NCBI RefSeq assembly: GCF_965363235.1
Contig: NC_134844.1
Location: 72,223,497 to 72,287,496, forward strand
From: Mytilus galloprovincialis
Taxonomy: Eukaryota; Mollusca; Bivalvia; Mytilida; Mytilidae
Length of the DNA: 64,000 nucleotides
Reading direction: 5' to 3'
A model generated the notes under the pieces. It was not told where the DNA came from. It searched no databases and saw only the letters and a program-made list of their open reading frames with translations. Both the position numbers and the translations under genes were made by a program. Every line of letters begins with the position of its first letter. The stretch's first letter is position 1. Of the stretch, positions 12,167 through 23,711 are shown piece after piece.

Positions 12167-15100
12167 CTGAAAATGGTTTAAAAAAATTATAATTTTCATT
12201 TTAATTTTGTTTTAATTTACATCATTGAAAATGAAAAACATGGTATTTTTCTTAAATAAATGCATCACGTTCGCCACTGAAGACTTTCGTATAAAAACAA
12301 ATGCAATTATTTTAGTAAGCTAAGTAAAGACTGAAATTTGGCATTGTATTATTAGCAACTGTCATTACTATCGTAATAAAATTCAATAAATACCGGTATA
12401 TTTCTCCTTTTACATAATTGTCGGTTTAGAACTTATAGATTGTGACATGTGTAAGGTTTTTGCCTATGGATACAGTAAAATATCAGCTGTCAGTCCCATT
12501 ACGAAGATAATGTCGACAGGGTTGACAAAGTATTACCTGCCCGGGAAACCCCAGGTCAGAAACCCGGGTTTTCCCGGACTGGACAATACTCCCAGAAATG
12601 GGAAGACTGGGCAATATGATTTTTTAAGTTTATTTCAACCCAAAATAGTAAAGACTTATTGTAGTTTCATAGACTATTATAATTAAATAGATACATTTTA
12701 AACAGGTAACCATTGGGAGTCATTTCCAAAATGATTGAAATTCAATTTCATTCTCTTCTCCACTTATTCTTTATTGACAAAATATAAGATACACTTAAGG
12801 ATACCTTGTTAATTTTTAAGCATTGTTTCAATAATCCAAGCTTTGAAAAAAAATCATTTTATCGAAGTGTTTAATATGTTTAAGTGAATTGTAAATTTAA
12901 AACACAATGCAATTATAAACACTGTACAAGGTCATGTAATTAACACTTATAGAAATGAAAAGACTGATTATTATTATATTAACAAATATGTGTCTAATCT
13001 GAATAATTACTTATTAATTAGTGATGTAAACACAGTTGTATAATAGATGTTGAGGATAATTATCGAGAAAGGCTTTTGCCATTGATATTTGCATAATGTG
13101 TCTTTGTGTACACGTGTCTCAGAGTTGCTTAAATAATACTTTCTCAAATGTATACACTTTTATAATAAGAATCTCAAACAAGTTAACTTATTTATAATCA
13201 AAATATGTTTATAAATATTTTGAATGTATTGCATTTGTTTTTATCACTGAATCCTCTTTAATATTCCTGCCAGTATTTTATATAACCCATTAATGCCCAG
13301 TATTACCCGGTAAAACACAATAAAACCTGTGTTTTGCCAGTACTTGTCACTGGGTTTGGCAATACTCATAAAACCCGGATTTTTGCAAACCCTGAGTGTC
13401 GAGATACCACAGCAAATGAGCTCAAATGAAGTGATAAAATATTTTGTCGAGTAGCTGATATTTTAACCATCAGACAATACATCCGAGAAAATTACTTCAA
13501 GACGCTTTCAGTTCTCATAGTTATTCAAATTTATATGCTACAACCATGATAATAAGAATTAATAAACAGCTGCGCCATGAGCGCATGATAAGCCTTACGT
13601 CTTGTGTGGAAGTTTTATGCAATAATCATAAATAGTTTCTGAAAAAGTTTTAAGCAATAACCATATATTGTTTTTGAGACACAGCGGGACATGTGAAACC
13701 CCCAACCCTGTTTTTTTTTCGAAAAACTAAATATCACTAAAATAAAATTTTGAATCAAAACCAAAAAGTATACAGATCTTTAGATTAATATAACAAAGAA
13801 GTGTGTAAAGTTTTAAGCAATAATCTTAAATTATTTTTGAGATACGGGGCGACATGTAAAAAAAAACCTCCCCTGTTTAACAAAATACTCAATAACTCCA
13901 AAATAAAGTTTTGAATCATCAACAAAAAGTATACAGATCTTTAGATTAATATAACAAAGAAGTGTGTAAAGTTTTAAGCAATAATCATAAATTGTTTTTG
14001 AGATACTGCACAACATGTAAAAAAAAACCTCCCCCTTTTTTACAAAATACTCAACAACTCAAAAATGAAATTTTGAATCATCACCAAAAAGTATACAGAT
14101 CTTTAGACTAATTAAACAAAGACATGTGTAAAGTTTTAAGCAATTATCATAAATCGTTTTTGAGATATAATGCGACATGTAAAAAAACCCTCCCCCTTTT
14201 TTACAAAATACTCAATAACTCAAAAATAAAATTTTGAATCATCACCAAAAAGTATACAGATATTAAGATTAATATAACTAAGAAGTGTTTAAAGTTTTAA
14301 GCCATAATCAAGAATCGTTTTTGAGATACAGAGCGACATGTGAAAAAACACACCCCTGTTTAAGTTACAAAGTGCCGTAACTCAAAAAGTTTTAATCTTA
14401 TTTTTACCAAAAAGTATACAGATCATTTGACCATCATAAGAAACAAATATGTTAAGTTTTATGAAATTTGGATAAGTCGTTCTCAAGTTACGGTGCGACA
14501 TGTTTACGCCGGACAGACAGACGGACAGACGGACGGACGGACAGACAGACGGACGGACACCGGACATTTGTATACCATAATACGTCCCATCAAAATTTTG
14601 ACGGGCGTATAAAAACCAATTGTTCAGAGAACAATTATAGGTCTTACAACCAAAAAACAACGTGTTTTTATATGAAAGTTGTAAAATAATGTTTAAAATG
14701 TCATTTCAATCGTCAAATGATAGCTTATTGTACGCTGATTCCAAAAATATATGGTTTCTATACAATGTTTTCTAAATAAGGGAGATAATTTGTTACTTCC
14801 GGTTTGAAAAATGTTACTTTCGATAATATTTGAATATTTACATAACACTGATTCCCAAAATATCTGGTTCTATATACTTTTATATTAATAAAGAACAAAA
14901 AAAAGCTACTTCTGGTTTACACAAGATCACGTCCGGTTGTTTTTTCAAGGTTAAATAATTTGATACCTGTTGCCAAAAGTCTCATGGCTTTATCATGAAT
15001 ACATATGAGGTAAAAGCAAAGGTCACAATCTAGAACGTCAAATTAAGCTATGACCTTGAGATCAATTTCAAGGTCATAAACCAAGGACCTCAAATCAAAA

Positions 15101-17211
15101 GACCATAGGTCTTAATTACATTTGGTTAATGAGTTACAACACTATACGCATATTTTTAAATACAAGAGGGGAGAAAACTCCCTTTTACGTTCGACATACC
15201 CTTGCAATCAAAATTTACGTGTTACGACATGTCGCAACTAACAATTTAGTAAAAATAATTTGTTGATATCTATATATACGGTTTTTGGGAATAAGTGAAA
15301 ATAAGCCAAATTCAAAAATAAGAATATGACCTTGACCTTTGACCTTGTCCTAATTTGCATTTTTTTGGACCAAGGATCTCAAATCAAAAGATCTTAGGTC
15401 TCTGTCACTTATGGTTTACAAGAAAGAAATGCATATCATTTATATCAAATGCATAAGGGGAAATAACTCTCATATGGAGCGTTACGAAGGATATAATGAG
15501 CAATTTTATAAAATAAATTTGTCGTAATCTTTCACGGTTGCGAAGGAGTAGTGGACACAAGGAAAACAGTGTTAGGGGAGATAACTCCTACAAAGAAAAG
15601 TATTTGGTTACACAGAGTATATTTCAAAAGCGCATAAACTGTTCGATATCATATACCAAATATCTAAGAGATATATTGCGAAACAAATATTTATCGAAAG
15701 AACAAAATTAGGCGGAAGAAAAAAAAATAATCAGAAGAAAAACAATAGGTCTTTCCACAGAAAAGTGGGAAGACCTAATTATATCAAACGTTTTGTATGT
15801 CTGCCTATTCACTGTTGTAAGAGAACAACCATTTCATTTCAAGGGGAAGGGAATATACGGGTTATAATTATTTATTTATACTTAAAGTGATGGGGGAAAA
15901 TATTCTGGTCAAGTAGATGACATGATTTTCGCCATACATTATAGTGTTTTAAAAATATTGAAAAAAATAATTTGAATTCGTTAAAAAAAAATAAAAAATA
16001 ATCGCCCTTTTCGCAAAAACTCCCCCTTTGAAGTAAAATATTAGCTCCCTAGCATTTGGTAAGAAGGAGGCACGTACAGTTTTTTTTAGGAGTGTTGCAT
16101 TTTACAGAAAACTAAACTTTTGATTTTGGAAAGCTTCGCGAATGTAACAACAAATGAAAATTTCGGATTCTTATAAATCACACATGCAGCGAAAATATAA
16201 TATACAGAAACGTTGTTTGTGTAACCACGAAACGAAAGCGTAGTTGATAAGTCTGTATCAAACTCACAAACTTATCAAAATTGGTTCAAACAACAAAATA
16301 ATATGACGTGGTTGTTAATCCAATGTCAAAGTAATCGATGCTGGATCAATGTTTTTGATTGGATAAGTCCACAGCACCGATGCATTGAATTATTGAGGAG
16401 TTTCTATTGATATAACGTCTTGTCAGAGACTCGATATTTTGCAACATAACAACAATTCTCAATGATATTTTAATGCTAGTTTCTATATCTTACTTTCCTA
16501 AGCTTCAAAACATCAAGCACGATCCTGTGAATTTATCTTTTTTTATGCGTCGTTCTTCTTAAGAGTTAGGTTTAATCTAACTTGATTAATAAATATGTTG
16601 CTATCCAGGATCACCTATTGTTGGATAAGTGGTGGTAGTCACCATTGATACATTTATTACAATGCTTTTGTCCCTTTGCAAAATTTGCATATTACTATCA
16701 GTTTGATATATCTTCTATAAAAGAGGGACGAGAGATACCAGAAGGAGAGCCAAAATCATAGAAAGAAATAAACTGACAACGCAATGGCTAAAAATAAAAA
16801 GACAAACAGACAAACAATAGTACAGAAAACACAACATAGAAAACCAAAGACTAAGCAACACGAACCCACCCAAAACTGGGGGTAATCTTAGGTGCTCCGG
16901 AAGGGAAAGCAGATCCTGCTCCACCTGTGGCACCGGTTAAGGTGTGTATACTATTAAATTGTTATATCAGTCATTAGAACTAACCATGAAATCACAAAAT
17001 ATAAAATAAAAACCTGACGTAAATTCTATGATACTTCTAAGCACCAGATACATTTTTGAAAAAGATTATATTTGTGAATTATTGTTTTTACGTTAGCTTT
17101 TTTGTACTTTACCAACTTACCGTCAGCTGTTCGGCACGAGGTCGTCGCGTCTGCAACGAAAACCATATAAAAGACAACAATCCAAGAAATCAACGTGCTT
17201 GTTAGAGACAT
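11709..17211 (-). CDS. Secreted single-domain C1q protein (C1qDC), 2 exons
   Basis: Gene-level entry for exons 17121-17211 and 11709-12166. The spliced protein has 182 residues. Residues 1 to about 25 are a hydrophobic signal peptide (core ISWIVVFYMVFVA). A short linker with one Cys follows, then a C1q globular head from about residue 49 to the end. Seen family marks: VIAFYAF start, TGVFTCPKTGIYVF core, and a C-terminal AFSGWLLN strand. There is no collagen or coiled-coil stretch, so this is the short secreted globular-head type. Three N-glycosylation sequons (NNT, NHS, NVS) lie in the head. Exon 1 ends in phase 1 at a GTAAGT donor, and the TTTTCAG acceptor restores frame with a Gly codon. 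Bivalves have large C1qDC families, with immune lectin roles shown for some members; the ligand here is unknown. Confidence 0.87.
13607..14508. repeat. 161-bp tandem array, about 5.5 units
   Basis: The landmark AAGTTTTAAGCAATAATC recurs near 13644, 13807, 13968, 14130 and 14291, with a diverged copy near 14452, giving spacing of 161-163 bp. Each unit carries TTTTTGAGATAC...GACATGT, a run of A then C then T, and a landmark AAAAAGTATACAGAT. The last unit is the most diverged and runs into the GGAC microsatellite. Confidence 0.9.
14509..14562. repeat. GGAC/AGAC tetranucleotide microsatellite
   Basis: Runs of GGACAGAC and GGACGGAC. It sits between the 161-bp array and a short block (about 14570-14605) with an internal palindrome, ACGTCCC...GGGCGTATAAAA. 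Apparent reading frames here are simple-sequence artefacts. Confidence 0.9.
14760..15785. repeat. Bivalve-type dispersed repeat block
   Basis: Contains recurring phrases: GGGAGATAACT, ACTTCCGGTT, and two related stretches near 15040-15140 and 15325-15420 with ACCAAGGA(C/T)CTCAAATCAAAAGA(C/T)C. It ends near a short hairpin, AGGTCTTTCC...GGAAGACCT. I recognise the style from bivalve genomes but cannot name the family. Confidence 0.6.
16718..16935 (+). repeat. Mussel dispersed repeat E copy
   Basis: GGGACGAGAGATACCAGAAG, then CTGACAACGCAATGGCTAAA, ACACAACATAGAAAAC, TAAGCAACACGAACCC and an end with TCAGGTGCTCCGG-like sequence. It sits in the C1q intron. Confidence 0.75.
17121..17211 (-). CDS. 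C1q gene exon 1 (signal peptide)
   Basis: This exon has 91 nt: 30 codons plus one base. The ATG at 17211 opens a typical signal peptide ending near DATTS. The donor is GACG|GTAAGT at 17120-17115. The start is supported by a TATA box about 40 nt upstream. Reading on past the donor gives a stop after about 30 further codons without recognisable sequence, which supports the splice. Confidence 0.85.
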
Positions 17212-17250
17212 AACGACTGAAATATTCTAGCGTGACCTACAATGGAGCAG

Positions 17251-17258
17251 CTTTTATA
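17251..17258 (-). promoter_or_regulatory. TATA box of the C1q gene
   Basis: TATAAAAG reads on the minus strand about 40 nt upstream of the C1q start codon. A start of transcription 25-30 nt further on would leave a 5' UTR of only about 15-20 nt. Confidence 0.6.
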
Positions 17259-17779
17259 CCTATGATATTCAAAACTATAATGTTACTTTTGCGTGTTTAT
17301 GTTATGAAATATGAATCCGAAAAAAATCTTGGTGTAGAATAAGCATCATGTTGTATACTTGTATTTCAGAAAAGGTTTCTCCCCTGACTTCAGTTATACT
17401 ATTTGCCACTGGATTTATTAAAATATAAGAGGCTTAAAGGTGACTTTATGTATTCACCTTTATTACAATATGGTGATCGTGTTTGATCTCAATAACAAAA
17501 CTATGGCACCAAAATACATTCTCTAAAAATAAGGACATATGTTGGGTAGGGTTGGTCATTTTCGAAATCCAATAGGCTACTTATGGACAACTTCGGAGAG
17601 TTAAGTGGCGATAATTCATAACTCCTGAAGCCCTAGGATAAGCATAAATCAACCATCATAGAGTGTAATCGGTTGCAAATATATCCCTCTTTCAAAACCT
17701 TAATGTGGACCCTATATTCAAAGTTCGTACTGCCTGAAGTTAAAATTGGCTTCATTTCTGAGATTTCTTATCATTTCCT

Positions 17780-17975
17780 TTTTTTTTATTATTTCTTTTT
17801 TTTTTACATTGTGTGATGAAGCTCTTTTATATGTATATAACAGTGTCTCATAAGTCTTTTTAGGCTGGGTGTTGATCTTTTTTATGTGATTGTAATTGTG
17901 TTAATATTTTACTATTGTGTAAGATCAATACGTGACACTTTAATAAAATAAAATTTATCTTATCTTATCTGTACT
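17780..17975 (+). repeat. Possible LINE 3' tail
   Basis: AT-rich stretch ending AATAAAATTTATCTTATC plus further TTATC repeats, similar in style to the tail of the LINE at 47.69 kb. No coding remnant is attached. Confidence 0.35.
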
Positions 17976-18033
17976 ACTTCCTTGTGTCAATTCCTTTAAC
18001 AAAAAAAAAACTCCTTTTCTACAGCAAAAAGTA

Positions 18034-18165
18034 AAATCACAAAAATACTGAACTCCAAGGAAATTTCAAAACGGAAAGTTCCTAATCAAATGGCAAAATC
18101 AAAAGCTCAAACACATCAACCGAATGAATAACTACTATCATATTCCTGACTTGGTACAGGCAACA
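18034..18165 (+). repeat. Mussel dispersed repeat D fragment
   Basis: ACTGAACTCCAAGGAAATTT, CAAATGGCAAAATCAAAAGC and TTCCTGACTTGGTACAGGCA match copies 1 and 2 at 8.1 and 9.6 kb. Confidence 0.7.
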
Positions 18166-18214
18166 AAATGTAGTGAACTGTAAAGCCATTGTTTGCATTA
18201 TAAAATTGTTTATA

Positions 18215-19015
18215 GAAATAGGGAAGGTGTCAAAGAGACAACAACCCGCCGAAAGAATACAAAAATAAAGCAGCTGTCCCCTTAACAAAATGTGTACTAG
18301 TTAAGTGAAAACGGACGTCATACTAAACTTCAAAACATATACTAGTAAATGAACCTAAATTAAAAATAACACAAGACTAACAAAGCCCAAAGGCTTCTGA
18401 CTTGGGACAGGCTAAAAAATGTGGCGGCGTTAAACATGTTGCCTGTCCCAAGTCAGGAGCCTGCAATTCAGTGGTGGTCGTTTGTTTATGTGTTACATAT
18501 TTGTTTTTCGTTCATTTTTTTTACATAAGTAAGGCCGTTAGTTTTCTCGTTTGAATTGTTTTACATTGTCTTATCGGGGCCTATTATAGCTGACTATGCG
18601 GTATGGGCTTTGTTCATTGTTGAAGGCCGTACGGTGACCTATAGTTGTTAATGTCTGTGTCATTTTGGTCTTTTGTGGATAGTTGTCTCATTGGCAATCA
18701 TACCACATCTTCTTTTTATATTTGTGAGATATCAACCCTCCCCGGATACCCCTTGCCAATGTAGATTAAACAAACATACAGTAATACGCACAGTAAAAGT
18801 CAGATTAAAAGTAGTCCGAGTCCGATATCAGAATAAGCAACATAAGACACTAAACAAAATGACAATGATACATATATTAACAAAGTACTACTAGCAATTA
18901 CTGACATGTCAGCTCCAGATTTCAATAAAACTAATCAATGATTGTTAGTATGTCTTCATCATATGAATCAAGCACAATCACTCCCGTTAATGTGTTTACT
19001 TCCAATGCAAAGACC
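18215..19015 (-). repeat. Repeat A (reversed) split by repeat B
   Basis: 18215-18440 is the reverse of the second half of repeat A, and 18729-19015 the reverse of its first half (CAGCTCCAGATTTCAATAAA). Between them lies a plus-strand copy of repeat B, 18441-18728. A and B share the GCCTGTCCCAAGTCAGGAG block, so their junction forms a 22-bp hairpin (18391-18412 with 18441-18462). Confidence 0.75.
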
Positions 19016-21705
19016 CTATGAGTGATTGAATATTAATAATAAAATGTGCCATCTTTAGTAACCTGACAACAGTAACGTAACTATATACCTTCTAAATAAG
19101 TCTGTTTAAAGGTTTGGTTAGTTTTTGAGGTGAATGCCGACATATTTGTGCCTTGTTAAGAATATTACCATAAAAGATTGGAAGTGAAATACACGAACGT
19201 ACTAGTTGTTTGCATGTTGATTTATATTTACGAATAATGTCCTTATACCGATGATAAACTTTGGTAAATGTTTTGACTAGTTTGTGATATCGAAAACCCT
19301 GATAAAATAATTATTCAGTATTAAATACAGAGATTTCTTTCGTTGAAAACAAATACGTTGTTACATACATGAGATAATTGAACAAGTTGAGATATATAAA
19401 CACCATAAGATGGTGACAAGGGAACGTCACCAACTAAAAATGGATATTTAACAATAGTATAGGGAATGAAAACTATCTCTTGTATCATAAATTTTGGTAT
19501 TAAGCTTCCTGTTAAAGATATAGATATAAATGTATATACGCAACTGACTTTTGCCTGAAGTGATATTAAAAACGTTGTACTGTATGGAAAAAATCAGGGC
19601 AATCGGGAAATATCAATGTTGTCTACGATAATGTTTGTTAGGACTAGATTCGATTGAAATGAGAGATCAAAACGAAATAATTATTACATAATAGACAAAT
19701 AATTGAATGTTACAAAACATGTTCCTTCAATACAAATGAAACAATATCAATATACCATGTAAATATTATAAAATTTTCATACAACACGCAATCATATCCA
19801 TGACTATTTTATGATCTTATTCTTCCCTAAATCGTTCCCCTACAATTAGTTTTGTATACATTCTGACAGGGCCGATACAATTGTCTGAAATAGTTACTAT
19901 TTTCCTCTAGTATAATAACAATAAATGTCTACTTCTCTATGAAAAATGACCAATATGATTTCTAATCGAAAGTCATGGAAACCTCATCGGATAAATAAAT
20001 TAATATCCAATAATGTAAATCCCCTTAGCAATCATTATATCAAATTGCGCAAAATGGAAACCGTACAAAAGTTTCAGCAAATATTTCTTTGAAAATTATT
20101 CAGATGTTCTTTGGAATGATATTGATTCAAACGCCAAACGTCATTTCCCATCAAGAAACAAACCTTTCAAGATGATATATGAAATTTCTTTCTGCCGCAT
20201 TTAAAAGAAGGAATAATATAATATATTCCCTCATGAGAGTACCGATTTGTTAACTAATATAGACTTCTGTCAAAAACAACAAATGTTTCTTCAGTAATTG
20301 CTAAATCTTTTGGAAACACAAATGTTTAACACAATGAATTACTGTAAGTTTACTGTCAGGACGAATAAGCAGCTACCAAAAACAGGTCTCCGAGTCAAGT
20401 AATATTACGGTTGTCGTAAACACTATTGCAGCAAATGTACAATATATTTTGATTGCCTATTTTTGTTATTACGTCATATTGCTTTCGTAGAAGGTCAACT
20501 CGATTGATATTTACTCTAAAAGCATAAAATCGCTATGAATAGTCAATTAAATTACTATAACGTGGGCGATATGGGTAAGCATTTACATAACGTCAAATGA
20601 CGTTAATGTCAGAGACAAAATGATGTATGTAAATCAAGATTACAATGGTATAAAACGGCCAATAAATAAAGCGCTAATTATATGTCTAGGATTCAACATA
20701 TTTCATTTTGAATAAACAACTGTATATAAATGTCGTAATGTTTTAAGGCGGAAAAGTTCTAAATAATCCCAACACAAGCTAAGGACGATAAACAGGTTTT
20801 ATCTCGATCTAAAAGCTTGTTTTATTCTTTAAATACTGTTTCAAAATGTTGCTGTGAAATATATGAGTGTGATACATTACTATAAGCTTTTTGTTTATTT
20901 AAATTAAGTTGAAAAATGTAACAAATGAACTTTGATTAGATTATTGAGTCTGTCAGAAAGCATATCCAGTTATCAAAACTGGTCTCCGAATCAAGTAATA
21001 TTACGGTTGCTGTAATAATTGTTTATTAAATTCTGTCTTAATTTATGTATTTACTAACTGAAATTTTACGTTTGATACGTATTTTTAATTGCATTACTAT
21101 GTAGAGCTTATTGTTGAACTTTTAGATTTTTACCGCGAAGTTGTTCCGCTGTCGGGTTTGTCAGAAAGTTCCTCAGAGAAATGCTTCCCACGTGGGCTGC
21201 TGTTTGTGATAACCAGACAGTGTAATGTATAATTTTTTTGCGAACTTGTCAGAAATCCGTTTATATTTGATTGATGCACGGAAGTATTCAGTTGTATTTC
21301 CAACATATGTGTATGCTGCTATTTTTTATTTGTTTTTTACATATTTTCGGTTTACGCGTTAAATACAATGCCGAATTCAAATAAAGTTTTTATACCCCCG
21401 CTGGCCGCTTTCAAAAAGTTTAGGTGTACTGTTTCACCCCTGTCTGTGCCTCCTTTCGTCCATCCATCCCATGAATATTTTTTGTCGCATCATTCTTAGG
21501 AACTTCATCATAAGTATTTTTACAAAGGTTTCAGGCTTTATTTAAGTCAGCTTTACCGTGCGATGTGTTTTGAGATGCATCACTCAACAACTTCTTGTTT
21601 ACCGAACACTTACAAATTATCCAGTTGCAGTGGAGGTATCATCAGTGAGCAGTAGCTCACGATTTCACTTTTTTTTGTCTATGAGGCTCATGAAGTAGCA
21701 CTTGT
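19016..21705. other. AT-rich DNA, no gene seen
   Basis: The only structure I see is a direct pair sharing AATCAAGTAATATTACGG-like sequence at 20378-20420 and 20974-21018 (about 40 bp, few mismatches). Near 21395-21480 there is a bivalve-type block, CTGTTTCACCCCTGTCTGTG. Confidence 0.45.
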
Positions 21706-22292
21706 AAATGAGTAGGTTCAGTAAGACCCCCTTTTGGCCCCAAAATATAGCAGTTTTATAAAATTGTGAAAATGTAATCGTTAAGCTATTTATTGGAAAG
21801 TAGAATGATTCTGCTACATAAATATGGGCTGTTTTTGACAATACAATGCACATATATCGGGTACTAGCATCGTTAAGCCATGCTAAATTACTGAAATCTT
21901 CACAATTTTAGCATTTTAGTTAAATTTTAGACGGTTTCCGTCTGTAATGAAAGTGGCTGCATTCGTGTTCATTATATTGAAATGTAAGTTGTATTTGATG
22001 ATAATACATACTATATATAAAGGTTGAGGATGAACACGAATTCGGCCACATTCATTTTTGATAAAAAAAACTATATGAAAAGTGACGATTTTTGGCATAT
22101 TTGATAGATTTTTCATATTTAAGCTTGAATAGGAGCGTTTTTTTAATGACTTAATCAGATAAAATCTTTCACATACATTAATTGAATCAATTGAAATAGA
22201 CACTTAAGTGTTTAAAAAGTATCTCAAATATTTCGTAAGATGAACTTGAAAATTAAGGCCAAAATCGGCCCTTATACCGGACCTACTCCTTT
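21706..22292. mobile_element. MITE, AGTAGGTCC family, copy 1
   Basis: Ends AATGAGTAGGTTCAGTAAG and CCGGACCTACTCCTTTT are inverted. An inner inverted pair (GCATTCGTGTTCAT and GATGAACACGAAT) brackets the middle. The same element in opposite orientation lies at 38885-39449. No coding capacity. Confidence 0.85.
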
Positions 22293-22343
22293 TGTAGAAT
22301 TTAAACAAAAGTGAAAACAATTATTGTAGTTTCTGTCTTATAT

Positions 22344-22498
22344 AGACAATAACAGTTTAGTGTCTTTTTAAAAATATCAGCTGTATTTGTACGAGGCTAG
22401 GAAACAAGGTGTATGCGAGCTTTTAGCGAGCTACTACACCTGTTTCGAGCCGAGTACAAATACAGCTGATATCTAAAGACACTAAACAGTTATTGTCT
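22344..22498. repeat. 155-bp fold-back
   Basis: The arms AGACAATAACAGTTTAGTGT and ACACTAAACAGTTATTGTCT continue inward through ATCAGCTGTATTTGTAC, leaving a short loop. Pieces of the same sequence recur near 23030 and 58135-58200. Confidence 0.85.
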
Positions 22499-23438
22499 TT
22501 ATCCTGCAATTAATTCTGTATATTGTTTGTGTTTTAAAAGACACAAAAACTAACATATATAGTATTTATTTTCTATTTGTAATCCCTTGAGGCCAGCGTA
22601 GTAATATCAAAATCACACATTACGCTGAAGACGGGTTCGCAAAAAAAGAATCTCGAATGGTCAACAATAATACATCGCTCAAGGTGAATAATTATCTATT
22701 TTAACATAACAACTAATTTCAACAGTAAAAACAAATAAGAAAACATTGTCAAATTTGAAACAGAAGTGTACGAGTTGTCCTACGCTTCAGACTTGAAATT
22801 CAATAAACATGCATGCTGAAATTGACATAGTTGATTTTGTAACACAATCATACACATTCAAGTTTTGAAATCGACAATTGTCATCGTCATTGGAATGCAA
22901 CTGGAATACACATTCTGAGGTCACACAGGTTCAAACAATACTCAGTCCGGCAGTGGGCGGAGCTTTAAAGCGATATCTGTATAGTATACAGATACATGTA
23001 GGGCTGTATCTGTATAGTAGGACACCCAATTGCAGGATAAAGAAAACTATTCTGCCTCTTTAATTTACTTAGAAGTCAACACTACCCATACACGGATCCG
23101 GCAACACTCTTTTCATGTAAATCTTACATCGACGACTTATTTTTGAAGGGAAGTATCTCAACAGGTCTTTTAAACAGTCAAGAGCTAGAGTTGTCAGATC
23201 GCGGTTAGCATTGATTGGACATAGGATCTATCTAATTTAATAGTTTGTTACAGTGTTAGAATGTATGACTTTAATATCAGAAGAACTAGCTCCAAGTACC
23301 CTGTTCCTCACTAATTATGAAACTATATACTGGCAGGATTATATTTTGTTATATACAGTTGTCTCATTTAGTAATCAGACCACAACTACTTAGGTTTATA
23401 TCCTTAGTACAAAAACTTTCATTATCAAATAGTATGTC

Positions 23439-23444
23439 TTTATT
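23439..23444 (-). terminator. Polyadenylation signal of the PLAC-like gene
   Basis: AATAAA on the minus strand about 100 nt after the stop. An ATTAAA variant at 23521-23526 lies about 20 nt after the stop and may be too close. Confidence 0.45.
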
Positions 23445-23544
23445 TGAACAGTAGAGGAGAACATTAATAAAGATAAAAACAACTCTCAAATTGTCTTGCT
23501 ATCACAGACTTGGTCATATTTTTAATAAAATATTAGCCTCGTTT

Positions 23545-23711
23545 TCACTTTTTTCCTTGTCGTGTGCGATACCTATAGCACGTATAACAACAATGTGTTG
23601 CAACGTCAGGATTGTTGCATACGTCTACCCCAAATTGTCGGAGATAATTCCCACAATCCAACACTCCATATGGCGTACTGAAGGAAACTGGACGGTCACC
23701 ATATTCACAAC
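23545..23711 (-). CDS. PLAC-like gene exon 8 (Cys module 5 and stop)
   Basis: 167 nt after acceptor TAATTTCAG. It encodes GCEYGDRPVSF, then C in LDCGNYL, DVCNNPDV and HCCYTC, and ends in a basic tail, YRTRQGKK-stop. The first inter-Cys loop is longer than in the other modules. Confidence 0.85.

Larger units (their letters stand above)
12167..17120 (-). other. C1q gene intron
   Basis: This 4.95 kb intron holds CCCGGG-rich repeat scraps near 12535-12610 and 13265-13390, the 161-bp tandem array (13607-14500) with a GGAC microsatellite, a bivalve repeat block (14760-15785) and a dispersed mussel repeat (16718-16935). I see no further C1q exon in it. Confidence 0.7.

Noticed and set aside
14382..14689. 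Overlapping frames rich in Thr/Asp/Gly/Arg or Cys/Pro/Ser/Val
   Set aside because: Translations of the GGAC/AGAC microsatellite and array edge.
17026..17120. Read-through extension of C1q exon 1
   Set aside because: The GTAAGT donor and matching phase with the C1q exon show this part is intron.
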